In this document: in pieces, positions 11,962-18,112 of the stretch
Numbering within the stretch: position 1 is the first letter of the stretch
Layout of the letters: every line of letters starts with the position of its first letter
Notes under the pieces: generated by a model
Database searches by the model: none
Seen by the model: only the letters and a program-made list of their open reading frames with translations
Told to the model about the DNA's origin: nothing
DNA from: a virus
IMG/VR virus record: IMGVR_UViG_3300008120_000141
Span: 1-37,256 of that record
DNA length: 37,256 nt
Strand: one strand, 5' to 3'
Position numbers and translations under genes: made by a program

Positions 11962-12158
11962 ATTTGTTTTAATGTTGTTAAGACAAACTCTTTTTCTTGT
12001 GTGATATATAATTCATCTTCAGTAAAAGATTTTTTCTCAGTAACATATGACGGAACAAAATCAGAAGGCACACAGTAATAACCATTTGGTTCATATGGTT
12101 GTCGTGCATACAGTCCGTAAAACATTTCTACTGTAGGTCTTTTTGAAGTTGGTATCAT
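11934..12158 (-). CDS. Minus-strand ORF between tRNA-Thr and tRNA-Leu
   Basis: 74 residues, unrecognised, aromatic-rich with protein-like composition (EMFYGLYARQPYEPNGYY, then PSDFVPSYVTEKKSFTEDEL, then ITQEKEFVLTTLKQ). The plus strand of this gap has no ORF, so the gap is best explained by a minus-strand gene or a remnant of one. The last ten codons run antisense through the 3' half of tRNA-Thr(GGT), which suggests a truncated end. CAATAAATA lies 10-18 bases upstream of the ATG on the minus strand and resembles a late promoter; no ribosome site is evident. Confidence 0.45.
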   Translation of the reverse strand: MIPTSKRPTVEMFYGLYARQPYEPNGYYCVPSDFVPSYVTEKKSFTEDELYITQEKEFVLTTLKQIGAPTKNRT

Positions 12159-12171
12159 ATGAGTATTTATT

Positions 12172-12248
12172 GCCCCGGTGACGGAATTGGTATACGTGTT
12201 GGTCTTAGAAGCCAAATTTTGAGAGTTCGAGTCTCTCCTGGGGCACCA
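12172..12248 (+). tRNA. tRNA-Leu (TAG), short variable arm
   Basis: Acceptor GCCCCGG/CTGGGGC, anticodon TAG at 12206-12208, Leu-type D-arm (GTGACGGAATTGGTATACG), A73 and encoded CCA. Variable region only five bases (ATTTT). Confidence 0.9.
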
Positions 12249-12254
12249 AAAAAT

Positions 12255-12329
12255 CTGGCGTTAGTATAATGGATAATACAGTAGGCTTCTACCCTTCTAA
12301 TGGGAGTTCGATTCTCTCACGCCGGACCA
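12255..12329 (+). tRNA. tRNA-Arg (TCT)
   Basis: Acceptor CTGGCGT/ACGCCGG, anticodon TCT at 12288-12290, A73 and encoded CCA. Reads AGA/AGG. One U-U mismatch in the anticodon stem. Confidence 0.91.
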
Positions 12330-12347
12330 TTTAACAAGGAGTTTATT

Positions 12348-12929
12348 ATGCCATCAGTATTTTTAGTAAGTGACACACACTTTGGTCACGCTGGTGTGTG
12401 TAGATTTCTCCGTGAGGACGGTGTGACAAAGCTTAGGCCATGGGATAATCCTGATGAGATGGATGAAGAAATGGTAAAGCGATGGAACGAAACTGTAAGA
12501 CCAAACGATAAGGTATATCATCTTGGTGATGTTGTTATCAACCGTAAAGCAATGAGTACTCTGTATAGGCTTAACGGCGATAAAGTTCTTATCCGTGGCA
12601 ACCATGATATATTTCGTGATGAGGAATACAGACAACACTTCCGTGAACTACGTGCTTATCATGTAATGAACGGAATGATTCTGTCACACATTCCAATTCA
12701 TGAGGAAAGTCTTGGTCGTTTCGGTGTAAACATTCATGGACACCTTCATGCAAATCGGGTAAAGATTGCTAAACATGCAAAAGCTAAGCCTGAAATTGAT
12801 ACTAGATACCATTGTGTTTGTGTTGAACAAACAGATTTTAGACCGATTCTTTTTGAAGATGTTATCAAAAGAATCAAAGAAGAAGGTGGTATGGTCGGTT
12901 TCAAAAATGGAAACGGACCTGCCATGTGA
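12348..12929 (+). CDS. Calcineurin-like metallophosphoesterase
   Basis: 193 residues with the five metal-binding blocks of the family: SDTHFGH (Asp9, His11), GDVV (Asp61), GNHD (Asn85, His86), ILSHIPIH and INIHGHLH-type (VNIHGHLH). Short single-domain members of this type in phages hydrolyse phosphodiesters or phosphomonoesters; the substrate cannot be told. AAGGAG before the ATG at 12348 fixes the start; the longer frame through tRNA-Arg is rejected. The gene fits between tRNA-Arg and tRNA-Leu(TAA), with its stop one base before the latter. An RNA-end or cyclic-phosphate role would suit the context but is speculative. Confidence 0.9.
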   Translation: MPSVFLVSDTHFGHAGVCRFLREDGVTKLRPWDNPDEMDEEMVKRWNETVRPNDKVYHLGDVVINRKAMSTLYRLNGDKVLIRGNHDIFRDEEYRQHFRELRAYHVMNGMILSHIPIHEESLGRFGVNIHGHLHANRVKIAKHAKAKPEIDTRYHCVCVEQTDFRPILFEDVIKRIKEEGGMVGFKNGNGPAM

Positions 12930-12930
12930 T

Positions 12931-13014
12931 GCGAGTATGGGGGAATTGGTAGACCCAGCAGACTTAAAATCTGCCGCCATGTGCGTACCGGTTCGACTCC
13001 GGTTACTCGTACCA
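12931..13014 (+). tRNA. tRNA-Leu (TAA), long variable arm
   Basis: Acceptor GCGAGTA/TACTCGT, anticodon TAA at 12965-12967, variable stem CGC/GCG (class II), encoded ACCA. Unlike the two other Leu tRNAs of the block it keeps the long arm. Confidence 0.95.
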
Positions 13015-13027
13015 TTTTGGAGATTAT

Positions 13028-14962
13028 ATGAGAATTTTGGCTATACATAGTGAACACGGAATACACCATTCATCATGCTGTATATATGATGGTGATTCAA
13101 TTGTTTATTTCTTAGAGGAAAGATATAGTGGTTACAAACACGATTCTGGTTTAGAACATTGTTTGTTTAATGTTTTAAAAACTAATTTAACATTCGATAA
13201 AATTGTATTCAGTGAGTTTCACAATTTAGAAGTTTCAAACAATGATAATTATGATGAAAGGTTATTAAAGAAGATATCAAAATCTTTACCTTACATGACA
13301 AAGATTGCATTAACGGAACCAAAAAAATTCTTAGATGTTAATCCAGAAAATGTGGAAGAACAAATCATAACAGACATTGAAATACCTTTACCCGATTCTG
13401 TGGATGCTTCGATTGCAACAGAATGGAAAAAAATTTCTAATGGTTCTAAAAAATTTATACTATCATATTATAAAAAATATAATCATTTTCCTTTGATTGA
13501 ATATGATAGTAAACACCACCGCAATCATGCCTCGTTGGCTTTTTACAATAGTGGTTTTGATAAATCACTTATCTTTGTTGCTGATGGTGCTGGTGAAGTA
13601 AATTTTGCAACAGCACCTGATGGTAAATTTATTAATTATAAAGAGATTGAATCTGTATATGTTGGAGATTATCCTAGTTCGGTAGAACCAATTTATAAAA
13701 ATTTCGGTTCATATGAAGGACACGATTACACAAAAGAAATTACAAGATGGAAGAAAAAATATCCTGATTGTGAAGTTGTTTTTGGAAATTATATGGGTAT
13801 AGGATTCTTATATGGATGCGCCGCAATTCACATCAATGAAACGATGGAAGAATCTGGCAAAGTTATGGGATTATCTTCATATGGAAAATCAACAAATAAT
13901 AGTTATATAAAAAACGATTACTATGTTAACACAGATTTATTTAATTGTGCAGCACACGATTTTTTACCTATATTTGCACCACCAAATGGTTATTCAGAAA
14001 ATTTCAAATATAAACCAGTACATGAAAATACACCAACACAAATAGGTGGTCCGGAAACAATAATTGCTTTAAAGACTTTGCCTTTGCAAAAGATTATCAC
14101 CAAAACAAATTATAAACCTTATGCTGATTTTGCAAAAGATGTGCAATTACAAACGCAAGAGATTGGTGCCAACTTAATTAGAAAAGCAATAGATAAAACT
14201 GGTATAAAAAAGGTTTGTGTTTCTGGTGGGTATGGAATGAATATACTTTCAAATTCATACTATGTAAAGCAATTTCCTGATGTTGAGTTTTATTTCGAAC
14301 CATTGTCGATTGATAGTGGTATCTCGATTGGTTGTGCTTTATACCATTTTCATAAAGAAACGGGCGATTGTACCTCTAGACCAGTTAAAAGTATTTCATT
14401 TCATGGTTTTAAACATGATGTTACTTCATATAAAGGTGTTGATGCATCATTACAAGATATTGCAAAACTTTTATATGATAATAAATCTGTTGCAGTATAC
14501 ACAGGTTTAGCTGAGGCCGGACAACGTGCTTTGGGTAATCGTTCCATATTGTTTAATGCATTGAATGTTGATGCAAAAGATATTGTTAACAAAATCAAGC
14601 GTAGAGAATGGTATAGGCCATTTGCTGCTGTTGTCTTGGAAGAAGATGCTGAGTTGTATTTTGATATGGGTAGAACCAAGAAGAATTTGTTTATGACACA
14701 ATCATTTGATGTTAAGACCGATTTAATTCCTGGTGTCACACATGTGGACAACACCTGTAGAGTACAAACTGTATCAGAAGGATATTTGTATGACCTTTTG
14801 GTTGAGTTTAAAAAACTTTCTGGTCATGGCATTCTATTGAACACTAGTTTCAACCTTGCTGGCAAACCTTTAGTGGAAACACCAAAACAAGCCATAGAGA
14901 CTTTGAATACTTCAGTATTGGATTATCTTTGGTTTGAAGAAACCGGACAATTATTTTCATAA
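13028..14962 (+). CDS. Carbamoyltransferase, NodU/CmcH/TobZ family
   Basis: 644 residues. The N-terminal Kae1-like half (about 1-400) has RILAIHSEHGIHHSSCCIYD, the metal-site histidines in SKHHRNHASLAFYNSGF, and FVADGAGE; VCVSGGYGMNILSN closes this domain. The C-terminal half carries AEAGQRALGNRSILFNAL and KRREWYRPFAAVVLEE, the YrdC-like/Carbam_trans_C signature, and ILLNTSFNLAGKPLVETP. The family transfers carbamoyl from carbamoyl phosphate via carbamoyl-adenylate to a hydroxyl group. In a phage the acceptor may be a modified base or a surface sugar. Codon use is more AT-rich than in the replication genes, which suggests separate acquisition. Confidence 0.93.
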   Translation: MRILAIHSEHGIHHSSCCIYDGDSIVYFLEERYSGYKHDSGLEHCLFNVLKTNLTFDKIVFSEFHNLEVSNNDNYDERLLKKISKSLPYMTKIALTEPKKFLDVNPENVEEQIITDIEIPLPDSVDASIATEWKKISNGSKKFILSYYKKYNHFPLIEYDSKHHRNHASLAFYNSGFDKSLIFVADGAGEVNFATAPDGKFINYKEIESVYVGDYPSSVEPIYKNFGSYEGHDYTKEITRWKKKYPDCEVVFGNYMGIGFLYGCAAIHINETMEESGKVMGLSSYGKSTNNSYIKNDYYVNTDLFNCAAHDFLPIFAPPNGYSENFKYKPVHENTPTQIGGPETIIALKTLPLQKIITKTNYKPYADFAKDVQLQTQEIGANLIRKAIDKTGIKKVCVSGGYGMNILSNSYYVKQFPDVEFYFEPLSIDSGISIGCALYHFHKETGDCTSRPVKSISFHGFKHDVTSYKGVDASLQDIAKLLYDNKSVAVYTGLAEAGQRALGNRSILFNALNVDAKDIVNKIKRREWYRPFAAVVLEEDAELYFDMGRTKKNLFMTQSFDVKTDLIPGVTHVDNTCRVQTVSEGYLYDLLVEFKKLSGHGILLNTSFNLAGKPLVETPKQAIETLNTSVLDYLWFEETGQLFS

Positions 14963-14967
14963 TGTGC

Positions 14968-14996
14968 TTGCCAAGTGATTGTAAAGCATATATAAT
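14968..14996 (+). promoter_or_regulatory. Sigma70 promoter of the glycine tRNA group
   Basis: TTGCCA (14968-14973), 17 bases, TATAAT (14991-14996). Transcription should begin near 15003, within a few bases of the mature 5' end of tRNA-Gly at 15006, so almost no 5' leader. Confidence 0.85.
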
Positions 14997-15005
14997 ACAC
15001 ATGAT

Positions 15006-15080
15006 GCGGGTATAGTGCTAGTGGTAACACAAGACCTTGCCAAGGTTTAGTTGTGGGTTCGATTCCCACTGCCCGCTCCA
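15006..15080 (+). tRNA. tRNA-Gly (GCC)
   Basis: Acceptor GCGGGTA/TGCCCGC, anticodon GCC at 15039-15041, T-loop TTCGATT, U73 (glycine type) and encoded CCA. Confidence 0.95.
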
Positions 15081-15102
15081 AGTTAACTACAACAAATTTT
15101 AT

Positions 15103-15176
15103 GCAGGGTTAGTTTAATGGTAAAATTCCATCCTTCCAAGTTGGTGTCGTGGGTTCGATTCCCACACTCTGCTCCA
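15103..15176 (+). tRNA. tRNA-Gly (TCC)
   Basis: Acceptor GCAGGGT/ACTCTGC, anticodon TCC at 15135-15137, U73 and encoded CCA. Confidence 0.94.
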
Positions 15177-15182
15177 TTTAAT

Positions 15183-15249
15183 GCGGTTTGTAATAGTACG
15201 ATACAAGGTACCCCCTTGTGTTAACTGAGCAAAGCAGTAGACCGCTCCA
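15183..15249 (+). other. Degenerate tRNA-like element, Gly-like
   Basis: 67 bases that start GCGGTTT and end AGACCGC-T-CCA, a full seven-pair acceptor with U73 and CCA as in the two glycine tRNAs just upstream. A five-pair stem ACAAG/CTTGT carries a seven-base loop GTACCCC (nominal anticodon ACC at 15210-15212). The D-arm is cut to three pairs (GTA/TAC) and the T-arm (ACTG/CAGT, loop AGCAAAG) lacks the TTCGA core. Either a decayed tRNA-Gly or a tRNA mimic. Confidence 0.6.
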
Positions 15250-15262
15250 TTTTGAGGACACT

Positions 15263-15508
15263 ATGAATATTAAACCATTGCACGATAAAGTATTGATTGA
15301 ACGGCTTGAAAATGTTAAAGAGACCGCTTCAGGCATCATCCTAAAACATTCCGAAGAACCAGATAAAGCAAGAGTACTTGCAGTTGGTCCAGAGGTTACA
15401 GAGGTACAGGTTGGTGATGTTGTTCAACCAGATTGGGGTAAGGCTGCAGCTGTACAAGAATATTTCGTAGTGAAGATTCAAGATATCGCTTACATCTACG
15501 GAGAGTAA
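15263..15508 (+). CDS. GroES-like co-chaperonin
   Basis: 81 residues: IKPLHDKVLIERLE at the N-terminus, the mobile-loop region ETASGIILKHSEEPDKARVLAVGP, and VQVGDVV, all diagnostic of GroES. It would cap the host GroEL, as T4 gp31 does for capsid protein folding. It is shorter than bacterial GroES (about 97) because the roof region is reduced. GAGG at 15254-15257 precedes the ATG; a longer frame starting in the tRNA-like element is rejected. A small gene follows one base later, then an initiator-like tRNA. Confidence 0.93.
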   Translation: MNIKPLHDKVLIERLENVKETASGIILKHSEEPDKARVLAVGPEVTEVQVGDVVQPDWGKAAAVQEYFVVKIQDIAYIYGE

Positions 15509-15509
15509 T

Positions 15510-15770
15510 ATGTCGGATGGTGGTAAAGGTTCTAATCCAAGACCGTTTAGTGTTTCGCAAAAACAATTTGCGGATAATTATGATGCCATCTTCCGTAAAC
15601 CTTCACCTAAAGAGTTAGAGGAAGACAAATACGAACAAGAAGAATTTGATAGAATCTTAGAAGAAAATCGTATGCGCCAAAAAAGAGAAAAGGCTCTGGA
15701 TGAGATTGTCAGAATTAATCAAGAATTAGGATTGTATGACGATGAATACAATCCTTTAATTAAGGAATGA
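15510..15770 (+). CDS. Hypothetical charged helical protein
   Basis: 86 residues. The N-terminal motif GGKGSNPRPFSVSQKQFADNYDAIF recurs at the start of many small phage proteins of unknown function. The rest is a strongly charged helix (EELEEDKYEQEEF-like stretch, then RMRQKREKALDEIVRI). It starts one base after the GroES stop, within its translational reach (GGAG site in GroES end). Its stop codon is followed immediately by the first base of the initiator-like tRNA, so the mRNA is cut from the tRNA precursor there. Confidence 0.75.
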   Translation: MSDGGKGSNPRPFSVSQKQFADNYDAIFRKPSPKELEEDKYEQEEFDRILEENRMRQKREKALDEIVRINQELGLYDDEYNPLIKE

Positions 15771-15843
15771 AGCGGGTTGGTGAAACAGTATCACAGTGGG
15801 CTCATAATCCTCAGTTCCGGTGCAACTCCGTGACCCGCAACCA
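15771..15843 (+). tRNA. tRNA-Met (CAT), initiator-like
   Basis: Acceptor AGCGGGT/ACCCGCA with an A-A mismatch at 1:72 (initiator hallmark), anticodon CAT at 15803-15805, G-rich anticodon stem (GTGGG), encoded ACCA. The D-loop has no GG pair and the T-loop reads TGCAACT with G at position 55, so the elbow contact is not standard. Confidence 0.72.
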
Positions 15844-16617
15844 CTAATCTTTATACACTTCATATATAAATTCCGCTTCAGGAATTCTTGTCTTTGTATT
15901 CTTACTACCCAATACAACAACCACTCTATCACCTTCACTTGTGTCTAATAGAAGCGTGATACATCCACCAGATTCATTTATAAAACCAGTCTTACTGACC
16001 ACTATGTTTTGATAGTGTCCTATCATTGGGTTTGTATTTCTAAAAACAAACCATTTCTTCTTTACTTTTATTTTTATTTCTAACTTGCGGCTAGCATAAA
16101 CTATATTGCTGTATTCTGCCGCTTTCTTTGTCAGTATCACCAGCTCTCTTGCAGTACTAACATTCCTTTTATCTAATCCTGTTGGTTCATAAACAATGGA
16201 TTTTTCCATTTTTAATTTCTTCAACTTATCATTCATGGCCTCAACACAAGCAACCATACCACCAGGATAATGTTCACATAGTGTATATGCGGCTCTATTA
16301 CTACTGTGTATCATGGTCATAGAGACCAAATCGGCTCGACTGATAGCTTGGTTTTTTACTGGCAACCGGTCTCGTATTTTTGTAGTCATTGTCAATATCT
16401 GACTCATGTTAGGATTTGTATCCATTACAACCATAACAGTTAACAATTTTGTTATACTGGCAATAGGCCTAACCTTATCATAATCTTCACCACCCAATAC
16501 AGTGCCATTTAAATCCGACACAATCCAGGATTTGGCTGTGAGGAATTCTGCTTTGACTGGTGATTGACCAAGAAGTATGGTGAAAAATAACAGATTAATA
16601 AAAATTCTATATAACAA
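15844..16617 (-). CDS. D-alanyl-D-alanine carboxypeptidase-like serine peptidase (S11)
   Basis: 257 residues with a signal peptide (hydrophobic 4-16, likely cleavage after VKA near residue 23). The penicillin-binding triad is complete: SITK (Ser54, Lys57), SSN (Ser105, Asn107) and KTG (209-211). The fold matches PBP5/6-type DD-carboxypeptidases or endopeptidases without the C-terminal beta domain. It would act on peptidoglycan stem peptides in the periplasm. Start is TTG at 16617 with GGAG seven bases upstream on the minus strand; no in-frame ATG with a ribosome site exists. It is the last gene of the minus-strand cassette and its stop abuts the initiator-like tRNA. Confidence 0.88.
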   Translation of the reverse strand: MLYRIFINLLFFTILLGQSPVKAEFLTAKSWIVSDLNGTVLGGEDYDKVRPIASITKLLTVMVVMDTNPNMSQILTMTTKIRDRLPVKNQAISRADLVSMTMIHSSNRAAYTLCEHYPGGMVACVEAMNDKLKKLKMEKSIVYEPTGLDKRNVSTARELVILTKKAAEYSNIVYASRKLEIKIKVKKKWFVFRNTNPMIGHYQNIVVSKTGFINESGGCITLLLDTSEGDRVVVVLGSKNTKTRIPEAEFIYEVYKD

Positions 16618-16642
16618 TCGAAGGCTCCGTATGGATTAAATA

Positions 16643-16924
16643 TCATGGTGCAGGTACTCTAGACTTACAAGCCCTAGAATTGTTTATAGAAGTTGTATGC
16701 ACAAGTTTATTTCCTCTTTTTTGGTTATCACATTTGTATTCACAAACTTGTATTCCTTTTGAATCCGTAAAACTTCTTTCCAAATTACAATAAGCACCAG
16801 TATTTTCTGAAATGCTTTTTGTATATATGATAGCATCCGGCATCAAGTTTATATTGATGGTCGGGTTTGTAATCATAAGTGTTGCACTAGTGGTTAATAA
16901 AGTGAACAGTAGTTTGTTTTTCAT
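16643..16924 (-). CDS. Small secreted cysteine protein
   Basis: 93 residues, unrecognised. Signal peptide-like N-terminus (KNKLLFTLLTTSATLMIT) and four cysteines (46, 61, 65, 86) that could form two disulfides in the periplasm; the region GIQVCEYKCDNQKRG is basic. Its start overlaps the stop of the coiled-coil membrane gene (ATGA), and the DD-peptidase follows 25 bases later, so the three are one operon. A lysis role such as a spanin-like or inhibitor protein is possible but not shown. Confidence 0.7.
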   Translation of the reverse strand: MKNKLLFTLLTTSATLMITNPTININLMPDAIIYTKSISENTGAYCNLERSFTDSKGIQVCEYKCDNQKRGNKLVHTTSINNSRACKSRVPAP

Positions 16925-17703
16925 CTTCCTACGTATTTCTGTGGTAATGCTTCTCGTCTGCGTTGTTCTTCCGTTTTTGGTATTAAACCATCTCCATATT
17001 GTGGATATTTTCTTTGGCGGTCATATGCTACCCACATAAACAATCCACCTAGAAAAATTATCATTATCATAACTCCTACACCGATTACAAATTCTTGTCT
17101 GAGTTTTGCCATCCTTGCTCGTTTGCGTTTATCCAAAATTGCTTGTTGTTTCATCTCTTTGGCAATAAGAACACTTTGTTCTTTGCCCATTTGTTTCATC
17201 ATCTCCTCAACTTCGGTGTATAATGCACCTAGTTCAGGTGGACTTTGATACACCATCAGTTCACGCAAATCAATACTCATTTGTTCTAGTTGTTTACGCA
17301 TTAGAACACGTTGTAATGCACGTTTACCTAAACTGGCATCACCATGATACACCTCAGTTTTAGCACGGCGTTCTTCTTCTTCAAAAATAGCCATGCATTT
17401 GTAATAGTTATCATAGTAAGTACCAAGATGTTCACCAATCTCGGTATAAATGTTAGTGTGTTGGTTTGAGTTTGCTTTCTTGTTTAACTCAATTACATTA
17501 TTCTTTTCACGGATAAACTGATTGCGTTGTTCAGTCGTGGCAGGTTTTTCAGGGGGATGGAGTTTTTTGAACTGGTCGTCAAGGTCCTTGAGGACGTCTT
17601 TAACTTCCCCAGCAGCTCCTTTGATATCTTTGTATAGTTTACAACCAGCTTTGACGGCTGATACTGCACCATTTGCTAATGCAAAGAGTGTGATTGGATC
17701 CAT
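16921..17703 (-). CDS. Coiled-coil protein with C-terminal membrane segment
   Basis: 260 residues. N-terminus MDPITLFALANGAVSAVKAG with a GxxxG-like helix recalls proteins of marine T4-like phages annotated only as coil-containing. Long charged helices with coiled-coil spacing (about 60-200) lead to a clear membrane helix at 205-227 (FVIGVGVMIMIIFLGGLF) and a basic cytoplasmic-type tail. It is the first gene of the minus-strand cassette; no ribosome site is evident before its ATG. The combination with a periplasmic peptidase points to an envelope or lysis function, but the exact role is unknown. Confidence 0.75.
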   Translation of the reverse strand: MDPITLFALANGAVSAVKAGCKLYKDIKGAAGEVKDVLKDLDDQFKKLHPPEKPATTEQRNQFIREKNNVIELNKKANSNQHTNIYTEIGEHLGTYYDNYYKCMAIFEEEERRAKTEVYHGDASLGKRALQRVLMRKQLEQMSIDLRELMVYQSPPELGALYTEVEEMMKQMGKEQSVLIAKEMKQQAILDKRKRARMAKLRQEFVIGVGVMIMIIFLGGLFMWVAYDRQRKYPQYGDGLIPKTEEQRRREALPQKYVGR

Positions 17704-17727
17704 TTATATTTTGTACCATTTTTTTAC

Positions 17728-17756
17728 TTGACTTTATGATAAAAAAATGATATAAT
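17728..17756 (+). promoter_or_regulatory. Sigma70 promoter before the polymerase unit
   Basis: TTGACT (17728-17733), 17 bases, TATAAT (17751-17756), in the divergent gap between the minus-strand cassette and the LSm-like/polymerase genes. Confidence 0.85.
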
Positions 17757-17800
17757 CTTGATTCAGTTCACACTATATAATTATTTAGGATAGGATTAAC

Positions 17801-18112
17801 ATGAAAATATATGCAATGAAATTGGTAACCGGTGAAGAACTCATTGGTGAAGTTGAGATGGAAACTGAGAATAAGATGGTAATTAAAAATCCATTGGGTA
17901 TCGCAATTGTACGTGGTAAAGATGGTCAACCAAATGTAGGTTTCGCACCATTTCCAATCCACGCAGAACAAAAATCAGACTCTACTATTGCCTTGAAACA
18001 CGAACATATTGTATACTACTACGTTCCCGCAGAAGACTTTGTGAAGAATTATGACCAGATTTTTGGCGCAGGCATTATTCTTCCAGGTCAACAACAAATT
18101 ATTACAGGTTAA
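17801..18112 (+). CDS. Small LSm-like phage protein
   Basis: 103 residues. Starts KIYAMKLVTGEELIGEVEMETENKMVIKNPLGIAIV, the five-strand opening of the Sm-like fold seen in small phage proteins (KLxTGEExIxxV, then an IKNP turn), followed by KHEHIVYYYVPAEDF. Sm-like proteins often bind RNA; for this phage family no activity is known. Expressed from promoter 17728 and overlapping the polymerase start by one base (TAATG), so it is made together with gp43. A regulatory or RNA-binding role is inference. Confidence 0.65.
   Translation: MKIYAMKLVTGEELIGEVEMETENKMVIKNPLGIAIVRGKDGQPNVGFAPFPIHAEQKSDSTIALKHEHIVYYYVPAEDFVKNYDQIFGAGIILPGQQQIITG

Noticed and set aside
12684-13069. Minus-strand ORFs antisense to the metallophosphoesterase and tRNA-Leu
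   Set aside because: They overlap a gene with all catalytic motifs and a clear tRNA.
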